DNA from: Spirosoma linguale DSM 74
GTDB taxonomy: Bacteria; Bacteroidota; Bacteroidia; Cytophagales; Spirosomataceae
Assembly: GCA_000024525.1 (NCBI GenBank)
Contig: CP001769.1
Location: 1,536,001-1,600,000, forward strand
Direction of reading: 5' to 3'
DNA: 64,000 nt
In this document: positions 45,464 to 54,489 of the stretch, in pieces
Position numbering within the stretch: position 1 is the stretch's first letter
Layout of the letters: each line of letters starts with the position of its first letter
Notes under the pieces: model-generated
Told to the model about the DNA's origin: nothing
Database searches by the model: none
The model's input: only the letters and a program-made list of their open reading frames with translations
Made by a program: the position numbers and the translations under genes

Positions 45464-45913
45464 TTATTCGGCTGCGTCTTCTTTGTAGTGCCGTATGTCT
45501 AACAGGGTTACTGTTTCGTACCAGTAGGTTCTTAAGTTACTGAGGTACATTTTCCAGTCTGCGTAGCTGAACGGCTTTATCGTAAATGAAGAAGCGCCAA
45601 AGGAGTAAGCACGCTCTACCAGCGTGGGCGTTTTGTTTGCCGAAAGCATTACTACCGGTAGTACTCTTCCTTTTGGGTGGGCACGTAGTAATGCCAAAAA
45701 ATCTAATCCATCGACTTTATCCTGAAGGTCGATATCGAGCAATACTATTTTGGGCCCTTTACCCTGTAGTCCTTCAATATACGTTTTCGCTTCCTCAAAA
45801 CTGCTGACATGTATAAAGGTTGCTTCTGGAAAGTTACTTAGTGAAGCTCGCTGGAGTACATCGGCAATTAAGGGATCATCGTCTACTAAAAGGATCGGAA
45901 ATGGATGAGACAT
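45464..45913 (-). CDS. Single-domain response regulator
   Basis: A 149-residue receiver-only protein. The start PILLVDDDPLIADVLQRA gives the acidic pocket, VLLDIDLQDKVDGLDFL holds the phosphoacceptor Asp, and the Lys is in TIKPFSYADW. No output domain, so it may relay phosphate or act by protein contact. No kinase gene is adjacent. The product has a 25-residue tail beyond the receiver. Confidence 0.9.
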   Translation of the reverse strand: MSHPFPILLVDDDPLIADVLQRASLSNFPEATFIHVSSFEEAKTYIEGLQGKGPKIVLLDIDLQDKVDGLDFLALLRAHPKGRVLPVVMLSANKTPTLVERAYSFGASSFTIKPFSYADWKMYLSNLRTYWYETVTLLDIRHYKEDAAE

Positions 45914-46480
45914 GTTTTTTTAGGCAGTTCTAAAGCTTAACGTGATGAATGTGAACGGAGTAAGGTGCTTGCTGATCCAGACACCTTCATACTACATTGT
46001 CTCAGAAAAATAAATGACCTATTTAGCTGAGTCGTTTGAAATTGGGTATACAGGTAAGTTAATTTTTAACCGTTGTAACAGCACACCCTGGCTAGCTTCG
46101 ACGTTTGTTCCGAGCTGATCTTGTCAGAACAGATGAGTCTGCTGTTTATAGGCAAGACTGGCCTTATACCCGGGGAAGGATAGACAAGCTTATTTTTACA
46201 GTCTAAAAATAGCTTTAGTTCCTGAAGTGGCCTAATTATCGGTCTAAATTAGTTGTGAGTAGTCATATATACTTATTAGTATACAGGTAAGTTCAGGAAT
46301 AATGTAAACTTTGGATGCTATTAATCAGGCAAATATGTATATAAAAGTTTAATAGAATTAAGCTATTAAAATAAATTAATATATGTACGCATTTAGTTAG
46401 TAGCCATCGCCAATTAAAAGAAGAGTCAATCTGGGGAAAGCTGCTGTGTAAGAGCTGCTGACTGACAGATAACTACTGAT
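45914..46480. other. AT-rich gap between two response regulator genes
   Basis: A 567-bp gap with no convincing open frame. It contains a 15-bp direct repeat (gtatacaggtaagtt) at 46046-46060 and 46279-46293. The part next to 45913 is the likely promoter region of the single-domain regulator. Confidence 0.55.
46046..46293. repeat. Pair of 15-bp direct repeats
   Basis: The word gtatacaggtaagtt occurs at 46046-46060 and again at 46279-46293, 233 bp apart in the same orientation. It lies upstream of one response regulator gene and downstream of a LytTR regulator gene. It may be a paired operator; chance is unlikely but not excluded. Confidence 0.4.
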
Positions 46481-47209
46481 TTAGGTAGATTTCTCTTCCC
46501 GATTAGGCGTCAATAAGGGTACTAGGTTCTTACGATAAGCTCTTCCTAGTGGTATAATATCTTTATCGATCAATACGGTATTGGTTGAGATAGCTTTAAG
46601 GAAATCTGTATTTACGATATAGCTGTTGTGAATTCTTAGAAATCGTTTGTCTAAGTCTTCCTGCATTTTACTCAGCGAGCGTTTGATGGTGAAACGCCCC
46701 TGAACGGTTTTGATGAAAGTGTAATTTCGCTCGGAGTAGAGGAACAAAATTTCGCTTAAATCAACCCGTATCTGTTTATTCTGAGCACCGCGGATAAATA
46801 AGTGCGAACTGGGCTGGAGAGAAGCTTGGGAGGGTATAGGGCTGAGAATATTATCTACTACAGAACGGAGCGTAAGCGGGTGAAATGGCTTAATCAGGTG
46901 TCCTCCTACGCCAAGTGCCCGTGTTTGTTCATACAGCTTATTTTCATAGGAATTTGTTGTCACTATGAATTGCTTACTTAATGTTGAGAATTGATTAAGC
47001 AAGGTTAATCCATCCGGCCTACCATCAAAAAAAAGATCACAAATCATTATCTGTGGACGTTGATCTCTAATTACACTCGCTGCGGAATCTATATTGTGCG
47101 TCAAATAAGGTGACGTAAAGCCCATGTTCACCAGCACTTGGTTCAACCAGGACGCATCAATTAAATTGTCTTCAACAACAAGAATAGAGGGAGTTCTATA
47201 GCTATCCAT
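46481..47209 (-). CDS. LytTR-family response regulator
   Basis: A 242-residue DNA-binding regulator. Receiver about 8-125: ILVVEDNLIDASWL acidic pocket, IMICDLFFDGRPDG phosphoacceptor Asp, LIKPFHPLTL Lys. LytTR domain about 135-235: FIRGAQNKQIRVDLSEILFLYSERNYTFI, then RFLRIHNSYIVN, the usual motif contacting DNA. The cognate LytS-type kinase is not adjacent. It is flanked by long AT-rich gaps on both sides. Confidence 0.93.
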   Translation of the reverse strand: MDSYRTPSILVVEDNLIDASWLNQVLVNMGFTSPYLTHNIDSAASVIRDQRPQIMICDLFFDGRPDGLTLLNQFSTLSKQFIVTTNSYENKLYEQTRALGVGGHLIKPFHPLTLRSVVDNILSPIPSQASLQPSSHLFIRGAQNKQIRVDLSEILFLYSERNYTFIKTVQGRFTIKRSLSKMQEDLDKRFLRIHNSYIVNTDFLKAISTNTVLIDKDIIPLGRAYRKNLVPLLTPNREEKST

Positions 47210-48104
47210 ATAATTCTAAAGAGGTCAACTGTTACGTGAAGTGTATGGCTTTGAAAGTGAATTGAGGTGTTTACATACACTGTAAACCGACAGTTTTAGG
47301 AGTACTGTTCTTATATACAAGTCATCAACCAGCGCAAGTATTTAGTTAATACGAGATAGCAGCCGAAAAGTCACACCTGTTAATATACAATTTTTCGGCA
47401 GCAGATACTTGGCGAAGCTGTGTGTATTAGATACTTATAAATATTATAATTTATTCATATATAGTCTACTCTAAGCAAGGTTAAACTATGAGTTACTGTA
47501 TCGTATATAGGGTATATTTTTAGTGTTGAGTCAAGCGTTCCAGAGGATGAAAAAATTTGGGTATTTAAACGCTTTAATTGTCCAGCCGAATAAGCTATCG
47601 AAATACACAGTTCATTTTTTACTTTATAAAATGACGAATAAATATGAGTAAGTAAGAATCTACGAATGCCTATGCATTAGGCTTATTGTTTAGTAAAAAT
47701 TAATGCTGAATGTTTACCAATATTGGTTGATTATCCTCAGAGTCCTTCTCTTTCAAGACGTTATTCCTATGATTGAAAATAACTTGTTTATATTTCACTA
47801 CCGAATGCCAGTTTAGCTGAACGTAAGCTAGTTGTTTGTGTACAATCAAGTTGTAAAATAGCAGCTGAATAAAATTATACACAACTAATTACTTGACAGA
47901 TATAGATTATTTTGACAGTCAAAATATATGATTTAATCTAGCGCCTTACTATGTTCCAACAGTATAGTGTATTTGCTACTGAACAAACGTCAAGTAAACT
48001 ACTTTTTTTTATGGATCAAGCTTAAGCGTGGCACGCAGAGGATTTTAGTAACTTAAGAGTCCACTATTTATTACCCATCCGTACTTACCAACTTAACCAA
48101 GCAT
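47210..48104. other. Long AT-rich gap with a palindromic site
   Basis: An 895-bp gap between divergent LytTR and ECF sigma genes. It is strongly AT-rich. A 60-codon frame on - at 47700-47882 is present but unconvincing. A 9-bp palindrome (47908-47926) is the clearest site. The promoters of both flanking genes must lie here. Confidence 0.55.
47908..47926. promoter_or_regulatory. Palindromic candidate operator upstream of ECF sigma gene
   Basis: tattttgac and its complement separated by one base: an 18-bp dyad about 180 bp before the sigma-factor ATG, with TTGACA at 47893. Looks like a dimeric regulator site; the binding protein is unknown. Confidence 0.35.
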
Positions 48105-48656
48105 ATGAATACGACTTTATCTGACGAAGACATGATTCGTCACTATCTGCCCCATGAGCCAAATAGTTGTTTCGAAGTATTGTACAAGCGTTACGAGGCC
48201 AAAGTATATCGACATTGTTTGTCAATGATAAAAGATGCCGATCAGGCTCAGGACTTTACGCACGACATATTTTTGAAAGTTTTTGTTAAACTCAATGCTT
48301 TTCAGGAACGCTCTAGTTTTTCAACCTGGTTATATACAATTGTAAGTAATCATTGCCTGGATCAGATTAGAATAGCCAAACGTTTAAGCTTAAGCTCAAT
48401 TGATGATGATTCGCAGCTAAGTGTACCCGACTCAAATTTGGCGCATATTCAGGAAGATAAACTTCAGCTTTTAAGGGTGGCTATGAATTCACTAGCTGTT
48501 AAAGAACAAACATTACTTCGATTAAAATACGAACAGGGGCTAAGTATTGATGATATTGCCAAATTGTACGCTATCACATCAAGCGCCGTTAAAATGCGTC
48601 TTAAACGTAGCCGGGAAAAAGTACAGTTGATGTATGCTAAACAAAATAAACTTTAA
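48105..48656 (+). CDS. ECF RNA polymerase sigma factor
   Basis: A 183-residue sigma-70 family factor of the extracytoplasmic-function type. Region 2 about 20-90 (FEVLYKRYEAKVYRHCLSM, AQDFTHDIFLKVF, STWLYTIVSNHCLDQIR) and region 4 about 115-175 (LAVKEQTLLRLKYEQGLSIDDIAKLYAITSSAVKMRLKRSREKV, helix-turn-helix). No anti-sigma gene is adjacent, and the neighbours are unrelated, so its signal is unknown. The 895-bp upstream gap is unusually long and may carry its control sites. Confidence 0.93.
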   Translation: MNTTLSDEDMIRHYLPHEPNSCFEVLYKRYEAKVYRHCLSMIKDADQAQDFTHDIFLKVFVKLNAFQERSSFSTWLYTIVSNHCLDQIRIAKRLSLSSIDDDSQLSVPDSNLAHIQEDKLQLLRVAMNSLAVKEQTLLRLKYEQGLSIDDIAKLYAITSSAVKMRLKRSREKVQLMYAKQNKL

Positions 48657-48895
48657 CTGTATGAAGATAAGTTTAATTAAAGTACTTGGCTTTTTTTGTC
48701 CGTCGTAACTAGATGTTTTCGATATACTGAAGTTCCGTTATTTATCAACTAAATTAGGCTCCGGTATGGTTTTTTATGTTAACTTTAAGGCAAAATATTC
48801 CTAAGGAATATGCTTTTTTTGCAGCAAATAACTTGAAACAAATAAGTAAAGTTTTAAGGGGCTTCAATATAAATTTGAAATTTACAGGGCATGCC

Positions 48896-49843
48896 TTACG
48901 TAGTATAGTGAGTATGTAATTCATCTACTAGTGTTCGAATCATAACTTTCAGCGAGTTGGGTTGTTCAACCTTGGCTTGATTGCCATACATGATTAGCCA
49001 GCGGGCCAATCCTTCAGGATAGGGTGTTTGAAAGTGTATACGGACAAGGTCTCCAAGATCTTCTTCGTGCTGAAAACCATAGGCATACTTTTGCTCGTGC
49101 ATAAACCGGGTAGCCAGTTTCTTAAAAACAATCGTAGCTTCCATGATGGGCAAATCTTGCTTGCCAACACGGTCGAGGTATTCCTGCAACGATAGATGCT
49201 CCCGTCGCGAAAAACGTTCGGCTGTATCGGTAAGTTGGCGAATGCGATCCACGCGAAAGTCCCGGTAATCCTGCCGAATTTGACAAAATGCAATCAAGTG
49301 CCAGTTCATGCGGTAATGATACAGCCCCACGGGCTCAACCCGGCGCTGGGTTTCGGCGTTGTTATAATTCGAATGGTATTGAAGGTCCAGCACATGCTGC
49401 TGCGCAATAGCATGCTGAATCTTATTGAGTGAGCCTTCACCTTCGGTTGTCGGGTATAAAGGCTTCGCAACGTTGATATGGGCCTCCAGACTATCAAGAT
49501 GTTCCTGATCTGGGCGTTTTAAAACGGATTTGATCTTATATAACGCCGATTCGAACTCTGTCCTAACGGATTGATCCGTCCATTTTTCAATTAGTTTGCC
49601 TCCTAAAAGTAGTGCACTCGCTTCGGCATTTGTAAACATGACCGGAGGCAGGTTGTAATCGGTAAGAAAATAACCAACGCCTGCTTCAGCCCCTATGGGA
49701 ACGCCCGCTTCTTCCAGTGACCGGACATCGCGGTAAACCGTACGAAGGCTGATACCAAACCGGTCGGCCAATTCCTGGGCGCGAATAACTCGCTTGGTTT
49801 GCAGATGAATCAGGATAGCCGTTAAGCGGTCGAGACGGTTCAT
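48896..49843 (-). CDS. HTH-WYL transcriptional regulator (YafY-like)
   Basis: A 315-residue regulator. N-terminal winged helix (about 1-60: RLDRLTAILIHLQTKRVIRAQELADRFGISLRTVYRDV), then the WYL domain (about 140-225) with the ligand-binding stretch LDLQYHSN...RVEPVGLYHYRMNWHLIAFCQIRQDYRDFRVDRI, and a WCX-like C-terminal region. WYL proteins often bind nucleic acid or nucleotide ligands and control DNA damage or defence genes. It is divergent from the acetyltransferase gene at 49917. Confidence 0.92.
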   Translation of the reverse strand: MNRLDRLTAILIHLQTKRVIRAQELADRFGISLRTVYRDVRSLEEAGVPIGAEAGVGYFLTDYNLPPVMFTNAEASALLLGGKLIEKWTDQSVRTEFESALYKIKSVLKRPDQEHLDSLEAHINVAKPLYPTTEGEGSLNKIQHAIAQQHVLDLQYHSNYNNAETQRRVEPVGLYHYRMNWHLIAFCQIRQDYRDFRVDRIRQLTDTAERFSRREHLSLQEYLDRVGKQDLPIMEATIVFKKLATRFMHEQKYAYGFQHEEDLGDLVRIHFQTPYPEGLARWLIMYGNQAKVEQPNSLKVMIRTLVDELHTHYTT

Positions 49844-49916
49844 AGCGACGAAAAGAGTGATCTCGCTCGCAAATTACAATCCTTCGTTTGAACAAGTCGG
49901 CCTTTTTTTGTGTAGA

Positions 49917-50246
49917 ATGGCAGATAAACGTATGAATAATATGAAGGATCTCCGTATCAAGAATAACACGCACCGTCATCAGTTTGAACTGGAAACAGAT
50001 GGTAAACTGTCTATCGTTGCGTATCAGCAGGTAGACGACGAAACAATGGCATTAACACACACGGAGGTCGATCCTGCTTTAGAAGGGCATGGCGTTGGCT
50101 CCCAACTGGTTGATGAAGTGTTGCAGTATATCGAAGAGAATAAGCTTAAAATCGTACCGCTCTGTCCGTTTGTTGATGTGTATATAAAACGTCATCCCGC
50201 GTGGAGCCGGGTTGTTTCGACTGCTTATAACACCAGCGATTTCTGA
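49917..50246 (+). CDS. GNAT-like N-acetyltransferase (YjdJ type)
   Basis: A short 109-residue GNAT-fold protein counted from the ATG at 49917; the earlier ATG at 49857 would extend it into the divergent promoter region, and ATGs at 49932 and 49941 are further options. Seen: HQFELETDGKLSIVAYQQ, the acetyl-CoA-binding loop VDPALEGHGVGSQLVDEVLQYI and LKIVPLCPFVDVYIKRHPAW, a set typical of the small YjdJ/GTA-1 family (PF14542). Substrate unknown. A hairpin overlaps the stop codon. Confidence 0.85.
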   Translation: MADKRMNNMKDLRIKNNTHRHQFELETDGKLSIVAYQQVDDETMALTHTEVDPALEGHGVGSQLVDEVLQYIEENKLKIVPLCPFVDVYIKRHPAWSRVVSTAYNTSDF

Positions 50247-50254
50247 ATCGCTGG
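50233..50254 (+). terminator. Hairpin overlapping stop codon
   Basis: A perfect 9-bp stem (ccagcgatt and complement) with a 4-nt loop that contains part of the acetyltransferase stop codon. No T tract follows, so termination is uncertain. Confidence 0.4.
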
Positions 50255-50340
50255 ATAACTGGCTTTACTGATAGTGATCTGGTCATTGAAGTACTCTGGA
50301 TTAACGCTTTCATAAAGCGGGCATACTTCAGGTTTTGATC

Positions 50341-51051
50341 TTATTTTTTGTCGGTGGGCCGGGCTTTGGGTGGGTGTAGAGGAGAAATACGGTCTCCTTT
50401 TCTCACCCATCGCCAGATATCCAAAGGCAGAGCCGGATAAATGGAAATGCCAATGCTGTAATAACTTCCGTTGAAATTCTGGTCAATATCGGTCTGGAAA
50501 ACTGAAACCCGGTACCCAATCTGAGCAGTAAGGCCAACCCAGCGTGTGGCCTTCCACTGTGCATAGGCACCCGCCTGGAGCGGCACAAAAAAACTTCGGC
50601 GCGAGCGGTCGATGGGGTTGTCTTTTGTCAGATTTAACGGAATTGCATAGGCTACGCCACCCCCAAGTTCGACCGGAAAACTCACCATCCATCGCTTATT
50701 GTTGATCAGGTTCCACCAATATTGCGTACTAAGGAACCATAAATCGGTGCGGGTGTAATAGTTAAGGTTAATTCGTTGGGCTGCGTCGCGTCGCCAGTCG
50801 ATCAGTCGTAGATACGTTGCATAATTGATCCAGTAATACCCGATGGTTAACTGATGCCGCTTGGGACCAAACTCAATACCGGCGTTGATACCCCATACGT
50901 TAACGTGTTGCTTCTCAAGAAATGAATCGCGAAAGTCGAGGTTAAATGCGGGTTTGATTCGAAAATGAAGTGGACGAGTAGTATCGGTCGGCACAATCGT
51001 ATCTGACTGGGCGGTGAGTAACGAAAGAGTAAGTAAATAAGCCGCCACCAT
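50341..51051 (-). CDS. Putative outer-membrane beta-barrel protein
   Basis: A 236-residue protein with a signal peptide (MVAAYLLTLSLLTAQ-S) and alternating hydrophobic/polar strands rich in Tyr, Trp and Phe (INAGIEFGPKRHQLTIGYYWINYATYLRL; SYYSIGISIYPAL), the pattern of a small outer-membrane barrel. No family recognised. It lies 98 bp after the OmpR-type regulator on the same strand and may be under its control. Confidence 0.65.
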   Translation of the reverse strand: MVAAYLLTLSLLTAQSDTIVPTDTTRPLHFRIKPAFNLDFRDSFLEKQHVNVWGINAGIEFGPKRHQLTIGYYWINYATYLRLIDWRRDAAQRINLNYYTRTDLWFLSTQYWWNLINNKRWMVSFPVELGGGVAYAIPLNLTKDNPIDRSRRSFFVPLQAGAYAQWKATRWVGLTAQIGYRVSVFQTDIDQNFNGSYYSIGISIYPALPLDIWRWVRKGDRISPLHPPKARPTDKK

Positions 51052-51149
51052 GTTGACTTCCTGGCCAAAAATCGTCCCGAAGGGTAGATAAGTTGTATGA
51101 TCGATTAAAGAACGCGAAGAAACGGATCATACAGCCAATATCATACCGG

Positions 51150-51830
51150 TTAAGATCCTGAGCGGAGTAAGTAGCCAACGCCCATAGCCGTGTGAATCAA
51201 TTTATGATCGAAGTCGCGGTCAATTTTCTTGCGCAGAAAATTGATGTATACTTCTACTTTATTGGTACTGCTAACGGTTGGGTTATCCCACACTTTTTCG
51301 AGTATCTGCGCTTTGGTAACAACGCGCCCCGCATTTTTGATTAGAAATTCGAGTAACTGAAACTCCCGGGCCGTCAACCGAATGCGCTGATTGGCCCGAT
51401 AGGCAACTTTTTCCGCTATGTTAAGCTCAAGGTTATCGACGGTAAGTATAGAAGGTGCGTTGAAGCCCCCCGTTCGTCGGCGATGCAGGGCATAAATGCG
51501 GGCCAGTAATTCGTCGGAGTCGCATGGCCGGACAAGGTAATCGTCGGCACCCGCATAAAGGCCTCTGGCTTTATCGGCAGACTCTCCGAAACGAGACAAT
51601 AATAAAACTGGGGTTGAATCATTTTCCTGCCTAAGCCTCCTGATCACATCAAGACCATTCATTCGGGGCAGGTGCGTATCGAGCACAATCATGTCAAAAC
51701 GGGCGTGCAGCCCCATTGCCAGGCCACTGTATCCATCGCTTGCCAGTTCGAGGGTATACTGTCGTTCGGATAGTGTTCGGTGGAGGACATCGAGGTAATC
51801 TGCATCACTTTGAATAAGAAGAATTTTCAT
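51150..51830 (-). CDS. OmpR-family response regulator
   Basis: A 226-residue regulator. Receiver about 1-118: ILLIQSDADYLDVL (acidic pocket with one Ser in place), MIVLDTHLPRMNG with the phosphoacceptor Asp, DDYLVRPCDSDEL with an Arg where the conserved Lys is expected, an oddity that may affect phosphorylation. Winged-helix C domain about 130-225: RLTAREFQLLEFLIKNAGRVVTKAQILEKVW and VYINFLRKKID. CusR/CopR-like. No histidine kinase lies nearby. Divergent from the TolC-type gene, with phased repeats in the shared gap. Confidence 0.92.
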   Translation of the reverse strand: MKILLIQSDADYLDVLHRTLSERQYTLELASDGYSGLAMGLHARFDMIVLDTHLPRMNGLDVIRRLRQENDSTPVLLLSRFGESADKARGLYAGADDYLVRPCDSDELLARIYALHRRRTGGFNAPSILTVDNLELNIAEKVAYRANQRIRLTAREFQLLEFLIKNAGRVVTKAQILEKVWDNPTVSSTNKVEVYINFLRKKIDRDFDHKLIHTAMGVGYLLRSGS

Positions 51831-51879
51831 GCGCCCGTTGAAGTTAATTGGAATTTAACAGCAAAAGTGAGTACTCGAC

Positions 51880-51919
51880 TTTAAAGCTGGTTTAAAGTTT
51901 AATTAAAACTTCTTTAAAA
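51880..51919. promoter_or_regulatory. Four TTTAAA-type repeats at 11-bp spacing
   Basis: TTTAAAG at 51880 and 51891, ATTAAAA at 51902 and TTTAAAA at 51913: four repeats exactly one helical turn apart, in the gap between the OmpR-type regulator gene (start 51830, -) and the TolC-type gene (start 52065, +). OmpR-family proteins bind direct repeats spaced 10-11 bp, so this is a good candidate operator for the divergent pair. Confidence 0.55.
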
Positions 51920-52064
51920 TTTAACTCAACCAAATCAGAATAGTCCTGACAAGGGCCATATGTTTTTTAAGGCCTTATTAATTAGACTTTAACAACACCT
52001 TAACAACCGCGTTGCTACTTGCCACCGAAATCAGCCGGACATGTTTTCCGGCATGCATTGTTCT

Positions 52065-53393
52065 ATGAATCGGTTACGCTTAACTACATGTTCCGCTTTT
52101 GCACTCATCGCCTTTTGGCTGTGCACATTGTCTCCTTTGCTGGCGCAAACACCGGTAGCCAGTACTTTGCCGGATACCATTCGGCAAAGTCTCCCTCAAC
52201 TCGAGCAGCAGTTTCTGGAGCGAAATTTCCAGCTTATTGCCCAGCGTTATCAAATTGATATTGCCGTTGCCGCCATTACACAGGCAGGGTTGCGGCCTAA
52301 TCCAAATTTATGGTTTCAGGGTAATCTCTTTAACCCGAACACGGGGAAGGTGTTACCGTATGGGCCGCCAAGCCAGGCCGATAAAAATGCCGGCATCTAT
52401 AATAGCGGCTATTATGCCGTTCAGATACAGCAGGTTATCTTGCTGGCGGGTAAGCGCAGTAAGCTGGTTGCCCTGGCTGAAAGTAACAAGTCTTTGTCCC
52501 GGCTGGCATTTCAGGATGTCATGCGGACACTCCACTACCAGCTATACACCACGTACGCCAACTTATATTATGACTTGCAGGTTCTGCGTCTGTTTGACGA
52601 TGAACTGGCTCGTCAGCAGCGGCTACTTGAATCATATCGGATTGTTCTTCGAACCGGAGGTGTGCCAGCGTATGAAGTGACCCGACTGGAAGTGGCTATC
52701 CGTGACTTGCAGGCCAACAGTGCTAATTACCGCACACAAATTGCTGATGAGCAGGCTACGCTGCGGGTTTTGTTGCGTCAGCCTGCCGGTACGTTCATTC
52801 TGCCAACCGAACTGCCTCCCTTAAAGACCACGCTCCCTGCTCTGGCAACGGCGCTCGACTCTGCTCTGACGAATCGACCCGACATTGGCCTGTCGCAGGA
52901 GCAGATCAATAATGCCGAGCGAAGCCTTGCGCTCGAAAAAGCCCGCCGTACGCCAGACCTGACGACTGGACTGTTATTTGAAAAGTATGGGAATGCCTAT
53001 AATAACTTTACCGGCTTCCAGCTAGCTATGGATTTGCCGGTTCGTAACCGCAATCAGGGGGCTATCCGATCGGCGGAGACGACCCTGAAAAGCGTGACGG
53101 GTGGATTGGAAAATCAGCAAACGATTGTTCAAAGCGATGTGCTGAATGCCTATGATAAGCTGAAAACCTATTATGAGCAACTCAATACCCAGCCTGAAGG
53201 GTATCTGGACCGAATCCGAAATATTTCGGTAGAAGCTACGAAAGCCTACAATGCACGAACCATTGGTTTGCTGGATTATCTGGACAAAATCAGGACGTAT
53301 CAGCAGGCGCAATTGAACAATATTAACCTTCTTAATAACTTGTACAATACCCAGCAGTTGGTTAATTACACCACCAGTACGCGCTTCTTTTAG
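52065..53393 (+). CDS. TolC/CusC-family outer-membrane efflux protein
   Basis: A 442-residue protein from the ATG at 52065, which starts a good signal peptide (ending SPLLAQ-T); an ATG at 52041 would add eight residues. It shows the heterodimeric repeat and long coiled helices of TolC-family channels (RLAFQDVMRTLHYQLYTTYANLYYDLQVL; LPVRNRNQGAIRSAETTLKSV). CzcC/CusC-like relatives export metals or toxic compounds with an RND pump and adaptor, neither of which is present here. Divergent from the OmpR-type regulator, likely its target. Confidence 0.9.
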   Translation: MNRLRLTTCSAFALIAFWLCTLSPLLAQTPVASTLPDTIRQSLPQLEQQFLERNFQLIAQRYQIDIAVAAITQAGLRPNPNLWFQGNLFNPNTGKVLPYGPPSQADKNAGIYNSGYYAVQIQQVILLAGKRSKLVALAESNKSLSRLAFQDVMRTLHYQLYTTYANLYYDLQVLRLFDDELARQQRLLESYRIVLRTGGVPAYEVTRLEVAIRDLQANSANYRTQIADEQATLRVLLRQPAGTFILPTELPPLKTTLPALATALDSALTNRPDIGLSQEQINNAERSLALEKARRTPDLTTGLLFEKYGNAYNNFTGFQLAMDLPVRNRNQGAIRSAETTLKSVTGGLENQQTIVQSDVLNAYDKLKTYYEQLNTQPEGYLDRIRNISVEATKAYNARTIGLLDYLDKIRTYQQAQLNNINLLNNLYNTQQLVNYTTSTRFF

Positions 53394-53456
53394 CGTAGAA
53401 AGATCTTTATTGATTAATCAAGCTTTGCCTGTTACCGCATAAGATAACGGAAAATG

Positions 53457-54353
53457 CTATAGTGAAGGGGCTCTCTCATGTGCTTGGAGAGATACGGGTT
53501 TCTGCCTGAGTTGCTTGGTCGTTCTTCGGGAGCCATCATGACTCCAGCCCGGCGGGCCGAAGAGATACCGCAACGCAGCTCGTGCCGACGGTGCACGTCG
53601 CAGGTCCTGACCGATGGATACCCATTCGTGAAAGGCAATTCGGACGGGGTTGTATGAATGGATATTGGTGGTTAGTCCATAGGTTGGACGGTTTTGCTCC
53701 GGGGCAAAGGTATCGAAGATGCGGTCCCAGATGATGAGGACACCCGCGTGGTTTTTATCCAGGTAATCGAGGTCCGATCCGTGGTGTACCCGATGATGTG
53801 AGGGCGTATTGAAAATAAATTCAATGGGGGCTGGCAACTTGTTAATATGCTCTGTATGAATCCAGAATTGATACAGCAGACTTATGGATTGCATGGTCAT
53901 AACCGCCACTGGCGAAAAGCCGACGAGGGGCAGCCATAACCAGAACACGAAGGTACCTGTTATGTTACCCGTCCAGGTTTGGCGGAGTGCCGTACCCAGG
54001 TTATACTTCATTGAGGAGTGATGCACTACGTGCGATGCCCAGAAATACCGGCTGCTGTGGCTGATCCGGTGAAACCAGTAGTAGCTGAAATCATCCGCAA
54101 AAAACAGGATTAACCAGGCCCACCATAGGGTCATATCGATTGTAAACAGCCGAAACTGATAGACCAGCGAAAGGGCGCTAAATACAATAGCCTTGCCGAC
54201 AAACCCGATAATGACATTACCTATCCCCATGCTCAGGCTACTGAACGTGTCCTTACGGTCGTAGTAATCCTTATGCTGAATTGCAGTCAGAATAACTTCG
54301 GTAACAAGCAGAATTATGAATCCGGGAATGGCGTACTGGATTAGATCACGCAT
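53457..54353 (-). CDS. Sterol desaturase / fatty-acid hydroxylase family protein
   Basis: A 298-residue integral membrane di-iron enzyme. The three histidine boxes are visible: FHRISHSSRYFW, SHVVHHSSMKY and PSHHRVHHGSD, plus membrane helices at the N terminus (IPGFIILLVTEVILT). Family members hydroxylate or desaturate lipids such as sterols, carotenoids or ether lipids. The bacterial target is unknown. It is convergent with the TolC-type gene and stands 137 bp downstream of rho on the same strand. Confidence 0.9.
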   Translation of the reverse strand: MRDLIQYAIPGFIILLVTEVILTAIQHKDYYDRKDTFSSLSMGIGNVIIGFVGKAIVFSALSLVYQFRLFTIDMTLWWAWLILFFADDFSYYWFHRISHSSRYFWASHVVHHSSMKYNLGTALRQTWTGNITGTFVFWLWLPLVGFSPVAVMTMQSISLLYQFWIHTEHINKLPAPIEFIFNTPSHHRVHHGSDLDYLDKNHAGVLIIWDRIFDTFAPEQNRPTYGLTTNIHSYNPVRIAFHEWVSIGQDLRRAPSARAALRYLFGPPGWSHDGSRRTTKQLRQKPVSLQAHERAPSL

Positions 54354-54426
54354 AAAATACCTGTATATAATGCAATTTAAGGATTAATCATCGTTTCTGC
54401 ATTTATTTTTTTGTGAGCGGTAATGA

Positions 54427-54472
54427 AAAGGCCCGGCAAACAGAAGTCTTACACTCTGTTTGCCGGGCCTTT
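54427..54472 (-). terminator. Terminator of rho gene
   Basis: A perfect 18-bp GC-rich stem (54427-54444, 54455-54472) with a 10-nt loop, ending in a short U run on the - strand (gggccttttc). Located just after the rho stop. Confidence 0.82.
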
Positions 54473-54489
54473 AATCCTGACTGAAAGCG

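Noticed and set aside
47700..47882. 60-codon frame on - in the gap before the ECF sigma gene
   Set aside because: Composition follows local AT-richness, no motif, poor start context; a real small gene is possible but unsupported.
48661..48708. 15-codon frame just after the ECF sigma gene
   Set aside because: Too short to support as an anti-sigma or leader peptide.
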